64,000 bases of DNA from Nymphaea colorata. Its lineage: Eukaryota; Streptophyta; Magnoliopsida; Nymphaeales; Nymphaeaceae. A program made the translations under genes and the position numbers. The stretch spans positions 17,827,934 to 17,891,933 of the forward strand of contig NC_045138.2 in NCBI RefSeq assembly GCF_008831285.2, written 5' to 3'. The notes beneath the pieces are model-generated. The model made no database searches. It was not told the origin of the DNA and saw nothing but the letters and a program-made list of their open reading frames with translations. Shown piece by piece: positions 10,988-24,584 of the stretch. The stretch's first letter is position 1. Each line of letters opens with the position of its first letter.

Positions 10988-13900
10988 TATCAAGTTTGCT
11001 GTTGGAACATATCTGTGGAACTTCTTTGTATAATGTCATCAGAACTATGCATTCTCGTAACAAGCTCAAGCTAGCACCTTGGGCAACAATTGACAGGCCG
11101 GCATTGTGATGCTTGTGTTTGTAAAATAGTTTGCTGCCATGGAACCTTAATAGGCAATAGCATTTGGAACTGAAGCAACTGAACAGTATGATGCTTCTTG
11201 TTCTCGATGGTTGTCTGTGGCTACAATTCCCTGCTTCGTGTAGGGTTTATCACTTGTACTAATAAGACTGGCCATTGTTGGTTATTTATCTATTTGGTGT
11301 GCTTATAATTTCTTCTCTTCCTCGCACCCCTGTTTCCAAGTGAAAACCACACCCAAGACATGAGACTCAGTTGCACTCCTGGGGTCATGAAACCCCATGG
11401 ATAGCACCTTTCCCTTCAAGGCCTATACCTCCACATGCTTCAGAGAGGTGGTGTCCATGGGATTTGAATTTTGATTGTTTTGCTAAACGGTTCAAAAAGG
11501 CCAACCCACTAACCAAACCTACTGGCGGTCATACTGCCCAGCTGTTCTAAATGCATGCCACAAGGTTTAGGTGGTCTCAGTGATGCCTTCTTCGAGTTGT
11601 AGGATATATAAAGCTGTGATGTCCAGGATATATATTCAATGTAATAAGACCAAAACAGGAGGTTAACAACCCATTACCTGGAAAAGAAGCTCAAAAGCCT
11701 CCCCATTCTTCTTTCTCCTGGGGATATGGGATGTTGTATTTCCGAAACAATATTTGGCTGACATGAATGCTGAAAAAAAGCTATTTTTCTTATTTTTCTT
11801 ATTTTTGTATTGTTAATTATGTAAAAATAAAAAAAGGGAAAGTAGGTCAATAACAGCAAAGCTGTATGGGGTCCATGCTAATATTCAAGACCTTGAGTTA
11901 GAGATGTTGAAGCAACAAAGGGCTCCAACTATTTTCTCGCAATTAATAAAAATTGTGTGGCTGTGATAAAATGAAAATATACAAGCAAGCCCTATGTGTT
12001 TGTTGTCGAAAAGATGCTAAACTAAATCGTGCTAAGCCTCTTTAAATTGACAAGTGTTCCATGGTCATCCAAACGCTCCTGTTGGTTAAATTGTTGCACA
12101 TTAATGTTTACTAAGATCTTTTATTCTGGAGATTATATTTTTTGCTGTATTGTCAACATAATTGCAATGGTTCTTGCTTACGCAAATGCTTTTATAGATC
12201 TATTCTTTTTTCTTTCAAGTTTTTTTTAGGAAAACCAAAAGAAATTGGAGTATCTCAAGGTTTCCTGTTGCCAAGATCTTGTTAAGGGAGAGACACCCTA
12301 AAGAGTCTGAAACCCCTCTCTTTCCTCTGCCCTTAGGGCCGGATTGCTTGGGGACTTGGGTGTACTTACAGTTGTTTTATTCAATTGGAAAGTAGCGCTT
12401 GCCATCGTTTGTGTCCAGATGAGTAGTGCTTCCGGGCATGGCCAGCTACTCTGCATCCCTCGAGGTGCCAAAATTTTGTCTCAGGCCGTCTTCATAAGAA
12501 AGGGGTGCCTGTCACTCAGCAACATGAATCATCGACCATTCGAATTATGCCATGATCAATAAACTGTTTCCGATCTTTAGAACATGCTATACTCTTAAAA
12601 ACTTCGACCGGAAAATTTGATTATGTATTGAAGGGATGCCATTGTTGTAAAGTTGTCATATACACTATTTTATTTAGTTACAAAACATTTTAAAACTTTT
12701 TATTATCTGTAGTTATCTATTACATTTTTCCTTTTATTTATTTCAAATAACATTTGTTGCTGACTTATTCGATTCAACAGAAACACTGAATTGGCAGCCT
12801 GGCCTATTCGATTCAATTTCAGACTTAGATAACGTTGCCAATATCGTGTTGTAAGCATGAAATAATGCAATCAATGTACTCGATCAGCAATCTTTTAAAA
12901 CAGTGCCCCTTAGCTAAAAAAATTCTGGCTCTGCGGCTGCACGATTCTTATCTTTGACAAAGTCATACCTACCTCTTCCTTAGTTGGTGGATGCCAATCC
13001 TCCATAAATTTGTCGACTTCAATGACAATGGCACAACTACCCATTGAGAATAAAGAAACCACAAGGCTATTGTAGTTGCATCCAGATATTTTGCATACAA
13101 GATAAACTCATTTGGTCAAGTAGATGATTATGGTAAGCTGCTAATGACGATTAAGGTAACAGAAAGATCAATTGCTCTTAACAGGACAAAAACTAGAGAA
13201 GTATCTCTTAATCTCAAAAGGCAGAAATAAATGTATCAATTGCCAACCGAGAAGCGGTTGCAGTTTGACTTAAGAGTCGTAGACTCATGTTTTTTGGGAT
13301 TTGTCTTCTATTGATTTTGTTTGGACCTTAATGTTATACATAACGAAAGAATCTATTATCTATATAGTAAGATCCAGATCCTGTATAGTTGGATCCAGAT
13401 AGACTCAGATCTGTACAAGTAGACAAAAATTTAAATAATCCACTTTTTCTCTATCTAAAATGTGGTAGGATTAATTTCTAAGACAGAGTTATTGACTATT
13501 TAATTTGAAAAAATTTCAGCTATCAGTGTTTCTTTCTCGTATTTTGTTCAGTTATTAAAATTTGAGCCTTTTCATTTCGAGGGACTATTTTTCCTCTCAG
13601 TAGTATGCTATGGATACTAAAAATCCTGTTCACTCCGTCAGTCAAACATAAATTTGAAATAAAAACGCACATATTTATTAAGACAAGCAGCTGCCATGTT
13701 TCCTCAGAATCGTTCACTTGCGTGCAGCATTAAAGGGCGTCCATCGTGTCGGGGCAGATGAAAGCTCTGATCTTCATGCACGACAATGCAGTCAGTGCCT
13801 TTAATTTTCTGATCTGGGTGGGGAATGCAAGTTAATGGAGTTATATCTCTTCACATGCGGAGATGGGTATCTCGCCAGAGATGCTGATCAGGCCTTACAT

Positions 13901-15089
13901 GAACAGCACTTGATCAGCAGACACTCATTTGGCCCAGCGGTCTGCTGTGGAGGCAGCCATTGATGGGGCTGCACCTCGAGCAGTTGGCATAAAGATTCAC
14001 AATGATCATGACGACGACTTACTGATTTTGACATATAGATTGATGATGATGAGGGTGATGGATTGGTGTATCTTTTGAGGTTCCTTTATGTATATGGGTC
14101 ACTGACAGCAACCATGGTTGGTAGTTTCTGCAGAGTTAGCAGGGGGGTTGTTGAGTTGGTTGCAGCATACGCTGTCAGGGTCCAACTATACTGCTTTTGC
14201 GAGGACCCATGGTTGCAACAAATAAACGATGTGAGGTAGAGCTCGGTTCATTCAGACTCCATACTTGGACTTGTCCAAACACCCGATTGAGCTAAGTTAT
14301 AGAAGGTTCGAGTGAACCAGTTGAGCGCACATCAGTTTGATCAGCTCGCTCGAGTTAGTAAATGAGCCAAGTTGCAGAAGAAACTTGATCATTTAGCAGG
14401 GGGAGGATACCCTGAAGAGGCTGAAGCCTCTCCAGCTTTCCCTTGCCTATGGGGTTGAGGGCTTGCTTCAAGATTTAGGTAGGGAACGGTACATTCATTT
14501 AAAAGTGTCGCACTGTTCGCAAAACCATATACAGTACATGTGAAATGTACATAATTTATGCTTTACATATGCATTTACGAATGCATCCCGTTGCAAACAA
14601 AGCAGAAATTAGATGCCCGATTGGACGACACTGTGCAAAGTCCCAAGAACTTTATATTGATATAGAAAACATGGAGAATTAAGTAAAGTTTTGAGCTTGA
14701 GTACGAATACATACTGGAAAATTGGAATTCTTGTCTTCAAATATCTTAGTTTAAGCACGTCTTTTTCCTGTCAATCATAATTGAAGTGAATATTCTTGGT
14801 AAAGGGACCAGAATGAGTAACTTATATTGGTAGATTTGAAAGGAGAAAAAAAATCACCACAAGTTTTAGTAAGCATATAGAAGTTTAAATAAGTCCGTTG
14901 GATCTAGAAGTAATGTGGATTTCTGAGAACCAATCAGAGCAGACTGATGCAGCCAGCAGCAAAAATAGCTTTTGAGAAAAAGAAGTAACAGCCAGCCATT
15001 TAGACTATGGAGTTCCTTCCTGTGGGAACTATGAGCTATGGGGCGACCACATAGTTGTCAGTCTCTCTCTCTCTCGCTTTCTTCTCTGC
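10988..15089. other. spacer between ATP sulfurylase and the PPR gene
   Basis: Begins with the ATP sulfurylase 3' untranslated region (extent not determinable) and ends with the short CT-rich leader of the PPR gene. No other coding exon was recognised. Two related passages, about 12283-12350 and 14398-14468, share the pattern GGGAG..ACCCTRAAGAG.CTGAA.CC and look like copies of one dispersed repeat. The rest is unremarkable AT-rich sequence. Confidence 0.6.
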
Positions 15090-16682
15090 ATGAAAATTCT
15101 GAACAGAATCCACGCCCAATTGATCGTTTCAGGCGTCTTCAATGCAGCCAACACCTTCAGCTTCAACAACTTGATTGCCTCCTACTCTCGCTCTGGTGCT
15201 CCGCGTCATGTCTTTTCTCTTTACGTTCTCATGCTTAAGTGCCGTTGCACACCCAACAACCACACGTACCCTTCTCTGCTCAGGGCCTCTTCCTCCCTCT
15301 CTCCATTTCACGCATTCCTACTCCATGCCCACATCGTCAAATTCGTCGGACTTCGGCCCGACGCCTTCGTTCTTGCGGCCCTCATCGATGCGTACGCGAG
15401 GATGCTCCAGTTACCCGCCGCCCGCCAAGTGTTTGATGATATGCCTATGAGAGATGTGGTCGTCTGGAACTCCATGATTGCTGGGTATTCACGCTGTGGT
15501 ATGTCTCTCGAGGCTTTTCTGCTCTTTAGGGAGATGCAAGCTTGTGGAGTGACGCCAAATGAGATTACCATGGTAGCTGTGCTGGATGGTTGTGCTCATT
15601 TAGGTGCGCTTTGTTATGGTAGATGGGTCCATGCTTACCTGAAGAAGAAGGGCATCAGATTCAATTGCTATGTGCATACTGCGCTGATTGACATGTATGC
15701 GAAATGTGGCAACCTGTACAATGCTTGTGAAGTTTTCAACGAAATGACTGTGAGGGACACTCTTGCTTTCAATTCGATGATTGGGGGGTTTGCAATGCAT
15801 GGGTATGGGAGGCGAGCTTTGGAGATGTTTGAGAGAATGAAACATGATGGTGTTAAGCCTGACGATGTTACTTTCATTGCTTTGCTTTCTGCCTGCGCCC
15901 ATGCCGGGTTGGTTGATGAGGGACGCGTGCACTTCAGGTTGTTGAGGGAGACATATAGAATTGAACCAAAACTTGAGCACTATGGCTGCATGGTTGATCT
16001 TCTTGGCCGAGCTGGGTTTCTGAAAGAAGCACATCAACTCATTGAGCGCATGCCCATGAAGCCAAGTGCAATCTTATGGAGGTCGTTATTGTCTTCATGT
16101 AGGACCCATAGCAACATTGAACTGGGGCAGGTTTCAATCGGGCATCTGATGGAATTGGACCCTCAGGAGAGTGGGAATTATGTCCTCCTTTCTAACATCT
16201 ATGCAGCGTATAATAGATGGGATGATGTCCGAAGAGTAAGGAAAGTTATGAAGGATAGAGAGATAAACAAGTTGCCTGGATGTAGCATTCTTGAATTGGA
16301 TGGTGTCTTGCATGAATTTATGATGGCTGATCGTACACACCCTCGAGCAGAAGAGATATACTCAATGCTCGAGGAAATTGATAGACAACTTCATTTAGTA
16401 GGGTACAAGCCTGCCACGAAGGATGTATTATTTGATATTTCTGAAGAAGACAAAGAAGATGCTCTGTCATATCACAGTGAAAGACTGGCAATTGCTTTTG
16501 CTCTCATTGCATCTGATGCAGAAACATCAATTCGAATTGTAAAAACACTTCGAGTTTGCGTTGATTGTCATATTGCTACAAAGTTCATATCTTCTATTTA
16601 CAAGCGAGAAATCATTGTTAGGGACCGCAGTCGGTTCCATCATATCAAAAGAGGGGTTTGTTCTTGTAATGATTATTGGTAG
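15090..16682 (+). CDS. DYW-class pentatricopeptide repeat (PPR) protein, intronless
   Basis: A single 530-codon frame. PLS-type PPR repeats fill roughly residues 1-365 (for example VVVWNSMIAGYSRCG, YVHTALIDMYAKCGNLYNA, LEHYGCMVDLLGRAG), followed by E/E+ motifs and a complete C-terminal DYW domain ending CNDYW. The DYW cytidine-deaminase zinc signature is present: H462-S-E464 and C490-V-D-C493, with the second-site residues H517/H518, C524 and C526. Such proteins bind organelle RNA and edit C to U in mitochondria or plastids. The ATG at 15090 is the first in its frame after an upstream stop. The N terminus is short and lacks an obvious transit peptide, so an upstream exon or a non-AUG start is possible. 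The edited transcript cannot be predicted by eye. Confidence 0.93.
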   Translation: MKILNRIHAQLIVSGVFNAANTFSFNNLIASYSRSGAPRHVFSLYVLMLKCRCTPNNHTYPSLLRASSSLSPFHAFLLHAHIVKFVGLRPDAFVLAALIDAYARMLQLPAARQVFDDMPMRDVVVWNSMIAGYSRCGMSLEAFLLFREMQACGVTPNEITMVAVLDGCAHLGALCYGRWVHAYLKKKGIRFNCYVHTALIDMYAKCGNLYNACEVFNEMTVRDTLAFNSMIGGFAMHGYGRRALEMFERMKHDGVKPDDVTFIALLSACAHAGLVDEGRVHFRLLRETYRIEPKLEHYGCMVDLLGRAGFLKEAHQLIERMPMKPSAILWRSLLSSCRTHSNIELGQVSIGHLMELDPQESGNYVLLSNIYAAYNRWDDVRRVRKVMKDREINKLPGCSILELDGVLHEFMMADRTHPRAEEIYSMLEEIDRQLHLVGYKPATKDVLFDISEEDKEDALSYHSERLAIAFALIASDAETSIRIVKTLRVCVDCHIATKFISSIYKREIIVRDRSRFHHIKRGVCSCNDYW

Positions 16683-17304
16683 CAGCTTCTCATTGAGCAA
16701 TCACTTTCTACTACTAATTGCTAGCCTCTGCAAAGATCTATTTTCAGTTTTTTTTTCAAGAAGCATTCTCTTGTTTGGATGATTCATACCTTTTCGGCAT
16801 ATCTCTAGCAGATTTAGCTAGTATATAGAGTGATTGCACAGCTACAGCTTTAGCATCTTCAGATCTCACATGGTCGTTGTTACTTTTCCAATAAGAATCA
16901 GTCATTACGTTGATTTCTAAAACTATGAGGCCCATAAATTTCCTTAAAACTCAGGAATCATCAATTCGTTACTCACAGCTGAACAATGTTGTAAATGTCT
17001 GGCATCACATTGTTAATTTTGTTCCTAAAAGATTTGAGGGCACTTTAGCTGTTGTTGGGGAGTTGCATTAGGATTTCAGCATTTTCCTGTCTTGTTTAAT
17101 GGATGGTTGTGGCAATTTTTCGTATGTAATCAGGAGTTTTCTTCGTAATATGTTTGTGCTGAATCTCATTTCAGAAGTTATTCCCTTATGGAGAATAAGG
17201 AAAACAGTTAGGAATATCTATTGCCATGGTCTGTTGTAGGAACGAGGCCCCCCTCTCTCTCTTGCTTATGACACTAAGAGAAGAAAATGAAGACGAGAAA
17301 GAAG

Positions 17305-17365
17305 AAGATACAAGGATTTTTACGTGGTTTGAAGACAGGTTCTCCTACGTCCATGATTGCATACG
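17305..17365. repeat. possible LTR-retroelement remnant
   Basis: The words TTTTTACGTGGTTTGAAGAC and CTCCTACGTCCATG occur in a spacing that resembles a motif often met in small plant LTR elements. No LTR pair, primer-binding site or coding region was seen here, so this is a weak similarity call from recollection. Confidence 0.25.
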
Positions 17366-20074
17366 ATTTTTTTCACTGGCACAGAAAGATCAAGAATACA
17401 AGAAACCAGGCAAACCCGCACAAGGCAAAATTAATAACTGCAGAAATTAGGGAAGCTTATTAAGCATAGATCAGCCTCCACACTCCAACATCTGTCTCTC
17501 TTAATTTATGCATGTCATTGAAAGATCTCTAGTTTGCGGGTGGCACTGACATCCACCGTTATTAGCATCGTCAGTATTCTAGCGCCTTTTTTTGCCGATT
17601 TTGGGATTGCTTGAAGACCCACAAAGTATAAAGGTACGTATTCCTTCTTGCTACTTCACACCACTACCTTGTCCTCGTTCGTTTGGCATAGCTCTCCTTG
17701 TTCTGGAATACAAATCTTCTACTGGATTCAGTTTTTCCCTTAGTTCTGCTCGGCATGAATGAAGACTGAACGCTATGGTGGCTGTGCCTGATACTGTTGT
17801 GTTGTGCAACAGGGGTACAGCATTAGCCTTTGTTTATGCAGGCCTTGGGATCAGGTACTGTGCAGATGCCAGAAAGCCTAGGCGACAAGGATAAAGGAAC
17901 AACATTATAATGCATTGAACCTCTTTTCTTTATTTGGAAGTGACTCCAGCAGTCGGAGGTATTTGGTTCAAAAGGAAAGACAAGAAAAAGATGAGCTTAC
18001 CACAAGCGTATTCACTTCCACTATTTTCATAATTGTACTTATTTGTCTTTACATATTACGAGGCATCCTTGCGAAGAAGTCGAGAGCACCAGAACAGTTC
18101 ACTGAGGCTGGTTTATCAATTACCATCTTAATGCTTCCTCCTGCCGTAAAACCAAGTTAATCAGGTCTTGCCCATTCCATGTTCTTTTTCTTTTTTATGA
18201 ATCTGTTACTATAATTGACTTGTGTGTGGGATCTCTTGTAGAGAGATTTACACTAGCAGTCCTTTGCAATTGTCACCAGATGATTCTTCTCTAAGGTCCT
18301 ACAGGAATAATGTTGACTTAGGGTAGGGGAGGATTTTGCATATAAAGCGGCAAAGACAAACAAAAATAAAAAACAAGATGAGAAACAGAACAATCACTTT
18401 CAGCTGATGTACCAGGTGGTTGTTTGTGTTCCACTGGATGATTCGTTTGTAATGGTAGACTCCAAACTCTCCTAAATCTTCAAGACAGAGCTAGTGAATG
18501 TACTGTGAATAATATCTCAACATTCATGAATCCATTTAGAAAAGATTTTCAGAGACATAAAGGGGGGAAGAGTGCTCCATGGCAATAGTAACAATTTCTC
18601 CCCTACCGTAACTGATCTGGCTGTTTTCACTTTTGGTTGGGAGACTAGAGATTGTCCAATCTATCATGAATTGCTTGGATACAGTAGTCAATTGATGGGG
18701 TTCTACCCACGTGGGGATGTTTGGCTGTCAAGACTTTGTTGCCTCTATGATGGGAAGAAAGGGGAGATCCTGTTTGTTGTGGGGCCATTTACTTTACCTG
18801 ATAAAAGCATTCTTGCACTCACATGAAGTGGGGTCTCAATGGTAAGTGGGGCCATGAGCGAAAAAAAAGCAAACCAGGCTTTATGGGAAAACCAAGGTGT
18901 TAAAGCTGCCATTAAGTGCCAAAAGGACCTCCCCTATCCTCTCCACTGTCCAGAAATTGGTAAATGTGAAAGTGACATATATCTTCTGTATGTCGGTCCT
19001 TTCAGTTCCACCACTATGGTCATCTTATTCACCCAGTTTCCTTTTTTATCACGTAACCATAGCAATCCACTATTGCTTTGAATGTCTCTAAACCTTCGAT
19101 TTTCTGTGCAGCGTTGAAGAGATGAAAAATGTCAAGGGTCTGGTTTGCAATGATTCTGCTGGTAATGCATGCTTAAATCGAAGACCCATCTGGTTACATA
19201 GCAAGAGGTTATGCCAGAGCAGACCTGAATGTGGACCAATTAAAGCCTCGAAAGGGCCGCTGAAAGGGCTCTACCCTCCTGACCGGTGGTTGTCTGCAGA
19301 CCTTTTGAGTGGAAAGAGATCAACAGTTCAGGGCCTAGATGTTCATGTAAAGCCAAAACAGTAGACTCTGTGAACACGTTTTCCCGGCGAGTGACCTTGT
19401 GAATTCCAATGATTCTGAGACACCAACTTTCATGCCTTCTGACTACCAGGATCACTAGCCTTTGGTTGGGATGCCAACTGCAGATACCTGTGGAGTGTGA
19501 TCATCTTTCAACAAAGTGATCTGATCTCATGTTGACCATAGTCTGATGCAACTTTTTGGTACGTAAAACAGGACGGATACAGCAATGTATGGCTGAAACA
19601 AAAAATAGATATGGACTTTGTGAGCAGCTAATCCCCATATATTCAAAATGCAGTGTGATGCTTCCTTCATTTGAAAAGAGAAGCAACCATCAGTTCTCGC
19701 TGAATATGTGGTTTGGCATGTCAACTGTAGGTGAGTTCAAGAATCAGTCACTCGTCACACTCAGCACTCCAACCAATGAAAGATATTGGCCTAGCTACAA
19801 GGATCCCGCTGCTTGATGCTATGGTGTATGTACTTCCTGTCTGTAGCCGAGAGAAAAACAATCTCATTCTGATACAATGCAGTGCAAGTCAATTATGAGA
19901 AATCTAGCAGGATCTGGTAATGATTATGCATAAAGCGCATGAAGGTATGAAACTAATTCTTTTGGCGATCTCAATCCTTTTTTTTTTTTTTAATGAAACT
20001 GACAGGACAACCATACACTAGTATGAAGAGTAAGCTAACAGGCCTTTCGAGTGAAGCTACAGTTAGCTACAGTA

Positions 20075-20076
<2 letters not shown>

Positions 20077-20138
<62 letters not shown>
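20077..20138. repeat. compound microsatellite (AT)n then (AG)n
   Basis: About 28 bases of AT repeat run directly into about 34 bases of AG repeat. The AT-then-AG order on this strand is shared with 54699-54818, 56677-56785 and 58667-58741, and with 57823-57882 read on the other strand. Confidence 0.95.
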
Positions 20139-20140
<2 letters not shown>

Positions 20141-20528
20141 TTTTGAAGAACAGCTCTGAATTTGTCTTGCAAGGAGAAAGACAAAATCATATAAATCTCT
20201 GTCAATTGTCATCGGCATTGAAAAGGGTATACACTAGGCCTCATGATTCAAAACTTTGAAATCTGAAACGAGTGAAGGGCACTGTGTGCACGCAGCCCTA
20301 AGTTCTCCCAAAAGAAAGTCAAAGGCATCCGTATGTTTTCGTTTTTATATATATATACATAGTGTGTGCGCGCGTGTGTGTGTGTATGAGTTGGACGTGG
20401 AGATACATGCCCATACAATTATATCTCCGTCACTGAAGAGTTCAAATTTGCCGTATGCTGTTAGATCATTAAAAATTAAAAACCTCATGAGAAAGCAGTT
20501 GTCAAAGCAGTATCAATGGTTTACGGTG

Positions 20529-20533
<5 letters not shown>

Positions 20534-20575
<42 letters not shown>

Positions 20576-20638
20576 TAAGCTCACATATATGATCTGTTAA
20601 TATATATATATCATAAGCTCACATATATGATCTGTTAA
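20534..20638. repeat. (TA)n tract with a 38-bp tandem duplication
   Basis: A 40-base TA run (20534-20573) is followed by two copies of a segment containing TCATAAGCTCACATATATGA (20573-20600 and 20611-20638), offset by 38 bp. The second copy is preceded by a further short TA run. Confidence 0.9.
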
Positions 20639-22362
20639 GTTGCCTTCCAGGTGACAGCGCTTCTCCATTCCTTCTTCGTTTCACTCATCCAATTGTGTAT
20701 TGGGTACCAACTCTGGCAAAGGCAACGTGATTCCATTGATGAAGATAAAAAAAGGTAAACATATGGAGGATGCTTTACAAAATTGTTACAAGAAAAATAC
20801 AAGACCACTACAATAGGTTACAACAACCAAATGATCTGTCTTCATGAACTCGGTAATCTTTCCTTAATGTTCCTCTCCAAAATCACACCAACCTCCTCCT
20901 TCCGTATCGGATAAGGGAACTGAAAAAGATTAGTTGACTGTGCCCAACAGAAAGCACTAGGAAGTTGGGCTCATTTAATTGATAACCGCAGATTCTCGTC
21001 CACTGCATCCTTATGTAGTGGACATAAAGTCCAGCCCTCTTTCCGCTTCCCTAGCTCCTTTAGCAGGTATTAATTGCTTTTATGTTGGAGAAGTGCTCTT
21101 CTAATTGACATCTTTTCTGCAAAATCTACATTGATTAATTGTTTCCGAATGTGCAGATATGATTTTCTTTTGCATGTACTCCATATGCTAATGAATTGTT
21201 CTTTTGACATAAAGGATGAATATATATGGAAAAGTAATGACACGATATTTTGGCTCCTACGTATAGAAAAGACAATACCCTTTTGAAGGGTATTTTTGGA
21301 TATTTGAAAAAATAGTTTGGTATTTAATATTTGCAACTTAATCTCTCACGTCTAGTTTACTTGAAATCAATGATCCAAATGATTTTGATCAAGTATGACA
21401 TATGAGAGTATAGTTGCTACTTGTTTATATATATATATATATATATAACTTGCTATCCAGCTCACTTATGAGAGCTGTTTGAGCTGTTTAATATACCATG
21501 ATAAATGGTTGAGAAAAAAACAAAGAGAAAAAATTGAAGGACATTTTTGTAATGTAATATTAGTTTATATGCTTTTCTTCTTATTTTGCTGTTAGCGGTC
21601 TATCACCATCGATCAGATGACCATCATGAGTGAGTTGGGTGCCTCTACATAACCGGAGTCTCCATTCTATCACTATACATAGAGACATACCTCGTATTTG
21701 GTATCAAATGGTTTATAAGGTGTGCATTCCAGAAAGTTGAGGACTATTATGCAATATGCAAAATGTGATCAGATGCACATGAATGAGAGGAAACAATATT
21801 TTTTTATAAAAGCTTTCTTGCAAACACATAGACAGTGGTAATCCTTCTTTGCTGCTGTAATTTTGATAAGCTTTTTGGTTCTTGAACATGGATCAGAATA
21901 TTGACTTGCCTTTCCAATACAACCTAAGGAATCTAATTAGTTCAAACAATAAAGGTTCTCCAAACTTGGCTTTCATCTGCATTTCTGTGTCTTGCTCAAG
22001 CAAAGAATCATTCCGAGGATGGACGCCCGTTTGAACTGTTTCCAGTTTTGGGTTACGGCTTAATATGCATAGGCTCTGTAAAAAAGCTAAGTACAATGCT
22101 ATGCCAGTTGAAATTCATGTGCACCACCTGTTCTCGCTCTGAGAAACATAAAAGAACAAGAAATGTACTTTTCAATAATGCAGAAGCCACTATGAGGGTA
22201 GGAGATTTATACGACTTTTGGCAAGAAGAACATTGCATTATTAGAATATAAATTCCCATAACATATGTTTAAGAATGCTACCAGGGCAAAGCCAAAATTT
22301 TTTTCTTGAAAGAGCTGAATTATAATTTTTAAAATTCTTATAAATGTCAAATTACAATTTTT

Positions 22363-22429
<67 letters not shown>

Positions 22430-24550
22430 CAGGGAGCGACAAGGCCTTTGCCTGCTTCCCCTCTGTTTCGCCCTTGAATACGCATATCTCCGAAACCTCA
22501 AACATGATGTTTTAAAATCATGCATCCTATAAACTTGTGTTCCAAAAATCAATGTTCTTCTTATCAAATACTATTTTTAGGCAATAAATAATGTAAAAGT
22601 TGGAGGTGACTTTTTTTATACCCCGAAAAATTTTTACCAAAAGAGAGTGCAACTTAAATCATTGTTCTATCTCGTCACCTTTTATATACATAAGTTTGGT
22701 TGAAAAAAAAAGTTGAAAAGTATCTAAAGTGAGATTAATTGTATGGTGTTCAAAATAGGAGATGAATACTCAGGCTGCTAAATGGAAAAATTATCTTGAT
22801 CTTTGTTGGATTTATGAAGAGAAAAGAAGAGATGTCAACTTCAGTGTTAGTCATTTAATGTCTTTTACATGAGTGGAGTATGTGAAGAGTATAACACCAA
22901 TGCGTAATAAAGTAGGTGGCCCCTTCTACCTCATGTCAACAAAGTTACATCAAGGGGAAAAAATATCCCATTTGTTCAGTTCATAAATTTCATATGAGAC
23001 ATCTTTGCAGTCTTTTTGTCAAGCAAAAAATATGGTACTTGTAAAAGTCGTTTTGGGCAATTTGGTAACTTTCGAGGCCCTAAAAAGACCTATTTCCTCT
23101 CTCACCATCCATCAGTCCTTTGTTGGACGGTCCACAACCTTCATAAAAGAACACGACATTCCATTTTAGACTAAGGAATAAATGGGTGTTTCCAAACACA
23201 TGCAACTGATTGAACGTGGAAAGTTTTCTTCTAAAATTGTTGAGAAATCCAGGTGATAAGACATGTAGATCAAAGGTTGACTGTGTGGCTCACAACTTTA
23301 GGGTACTATTTTGTTCTCCTTTGCCAATTTTTAACCAAAGAAACAAAAGCCAGTTAAAAACACAGTACATTACATTTCTTTTCCCAATACATTGAAGATT
23401 TATTCATTCTGGTCTTCTTTTTTTGTTTACTCTTTCCTGAACATTGACTCTGTTTGGCACACAATTTAATAAGACTAATCAGTCAGTCACCATGTGAAGG
23501 TTTTTATTCATGAATGAGATGGACGATGGTAACATGAGCTGTTCTCGCCCCCATTATTTCTTGTCATAATCCTATCAGTATTTGATGAGAAGAAAAATAA
23601 AGGGTTGCTTAAGTTGATAGGTTTGTTTATGTTTCATAAATGAGTGACAAAAAAATCAAACTCACATGAAATGAATATTATACGAGTAAAGAGACGGGGA
23701 AACTGGGAAGAATGTAATGGAGATTGTTTAATAAGCATTCATAAGAAAATGTCGAGGTAGATGTTTTAAGGGGAATGAGTTTAACCAGTCTCATTTTGAG
23801 ATCGGGTTTCGTATTTATTTTTTCCTCTCTCATTATTTCACATATTTTTTTTTCTTAGTTTTTGTCCTTTCTACAATAAGGTTTTTATCCTGAAATTAGT
23901 GAATCCTAAGCAGAGATAGTTTTGAAAAATCTTTCCTTTGTTTTAGTTGTACATATAGCTTAAAATGCATGTTAAAAGTGTTTTCTATTTAACGTAAATA
24001 CAATTATTCAAATTTAAATGCATTTTTTAAATTAAAAACTCTTATACCACTAATTTTTTTGGTAAGAGTCAATATTTTACAAAAAAGAAAATCTATTAAT
24101 GAATTTGCATATAGATTTCTAAGAGAGAGACTCATAGTTTTGGTATTGGTCTTGTCCATAGAGACAGATCGAGGCTAAGAGGCAAGAAGATGGGAGATGA
24201 CCGCAGCATTAAATAGAGTAATTGAATTTCACCTGTCAACAAGCCTGCAACTTCGAATTATTCTTCTTCTGTGCAAGCTTCTTTGTTTTTTTAATCCTAA
24301 GTACTGCCTTTTGGCGTGTCCCTCCAGGCTTTCTTATGCGCCTCCAAGGCTGCGGCAGTCAGACTCAGAAAAGGGTGCAGAGGGAGAGACAAAAAAGCAT
24401 ACTCCAACCGCTCCTCCTCTCTCTGCATCTTTGGGACCTCCCTTTCCCCCTCCTAAAGGCACATCCTTTACTTGTTACTTGCACGTGAAAAGGATGCACT
24501 CTCTCTTCTTTGTTTTTTATCAGTAAAATCCATGGGTCTGTTTCTCAATC

Positions 24551-24558
24551 TATAAATA
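24551..24558 (+). promoter_or_regulatory. TATA box for AGO10
   Basis: TATAAATA sits about 900 bp before the AGO10 start codon and 25-35 bp before a region that starts a CT-rich leader. That predicts transcription starting near 24582-24590. It is a good match to the plant TATA consensus in the right place, but start-site data are absent. Confidence 0.55.
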
Positions 24559-24584
24559 TTTCTCTCTACCTTACAAAGCTACAA

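Larger units (their letters stand above)
16683..24550. other. long spacer between the PPR gene and AGO10
   Basis: No recognised gene. Contents include a short retroelement-like motif near 17305-17365, a compound (AT)n(AG)n microsatellite at 20077-20138, a (TA)n tract with a 38-bp tandem duplication at 20534-20638, (TA)n at about 21427-21447, an (AAAT)n/(AT)n tract at about 22363-22426, and many AT-rich passages. Short frames around 17915-18160 and 19122-19364 have moderately protein-like composition but match no family I know and lack supporting splice sites. The last few hundred bases form the AGO10 promoter. Confidence 0.55.

Noticed and set aside
15129..16037. Several minus-strand frames within the PPR gene
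   Set aside because: They are shadows of the well-supported 530-codon PPR frame.
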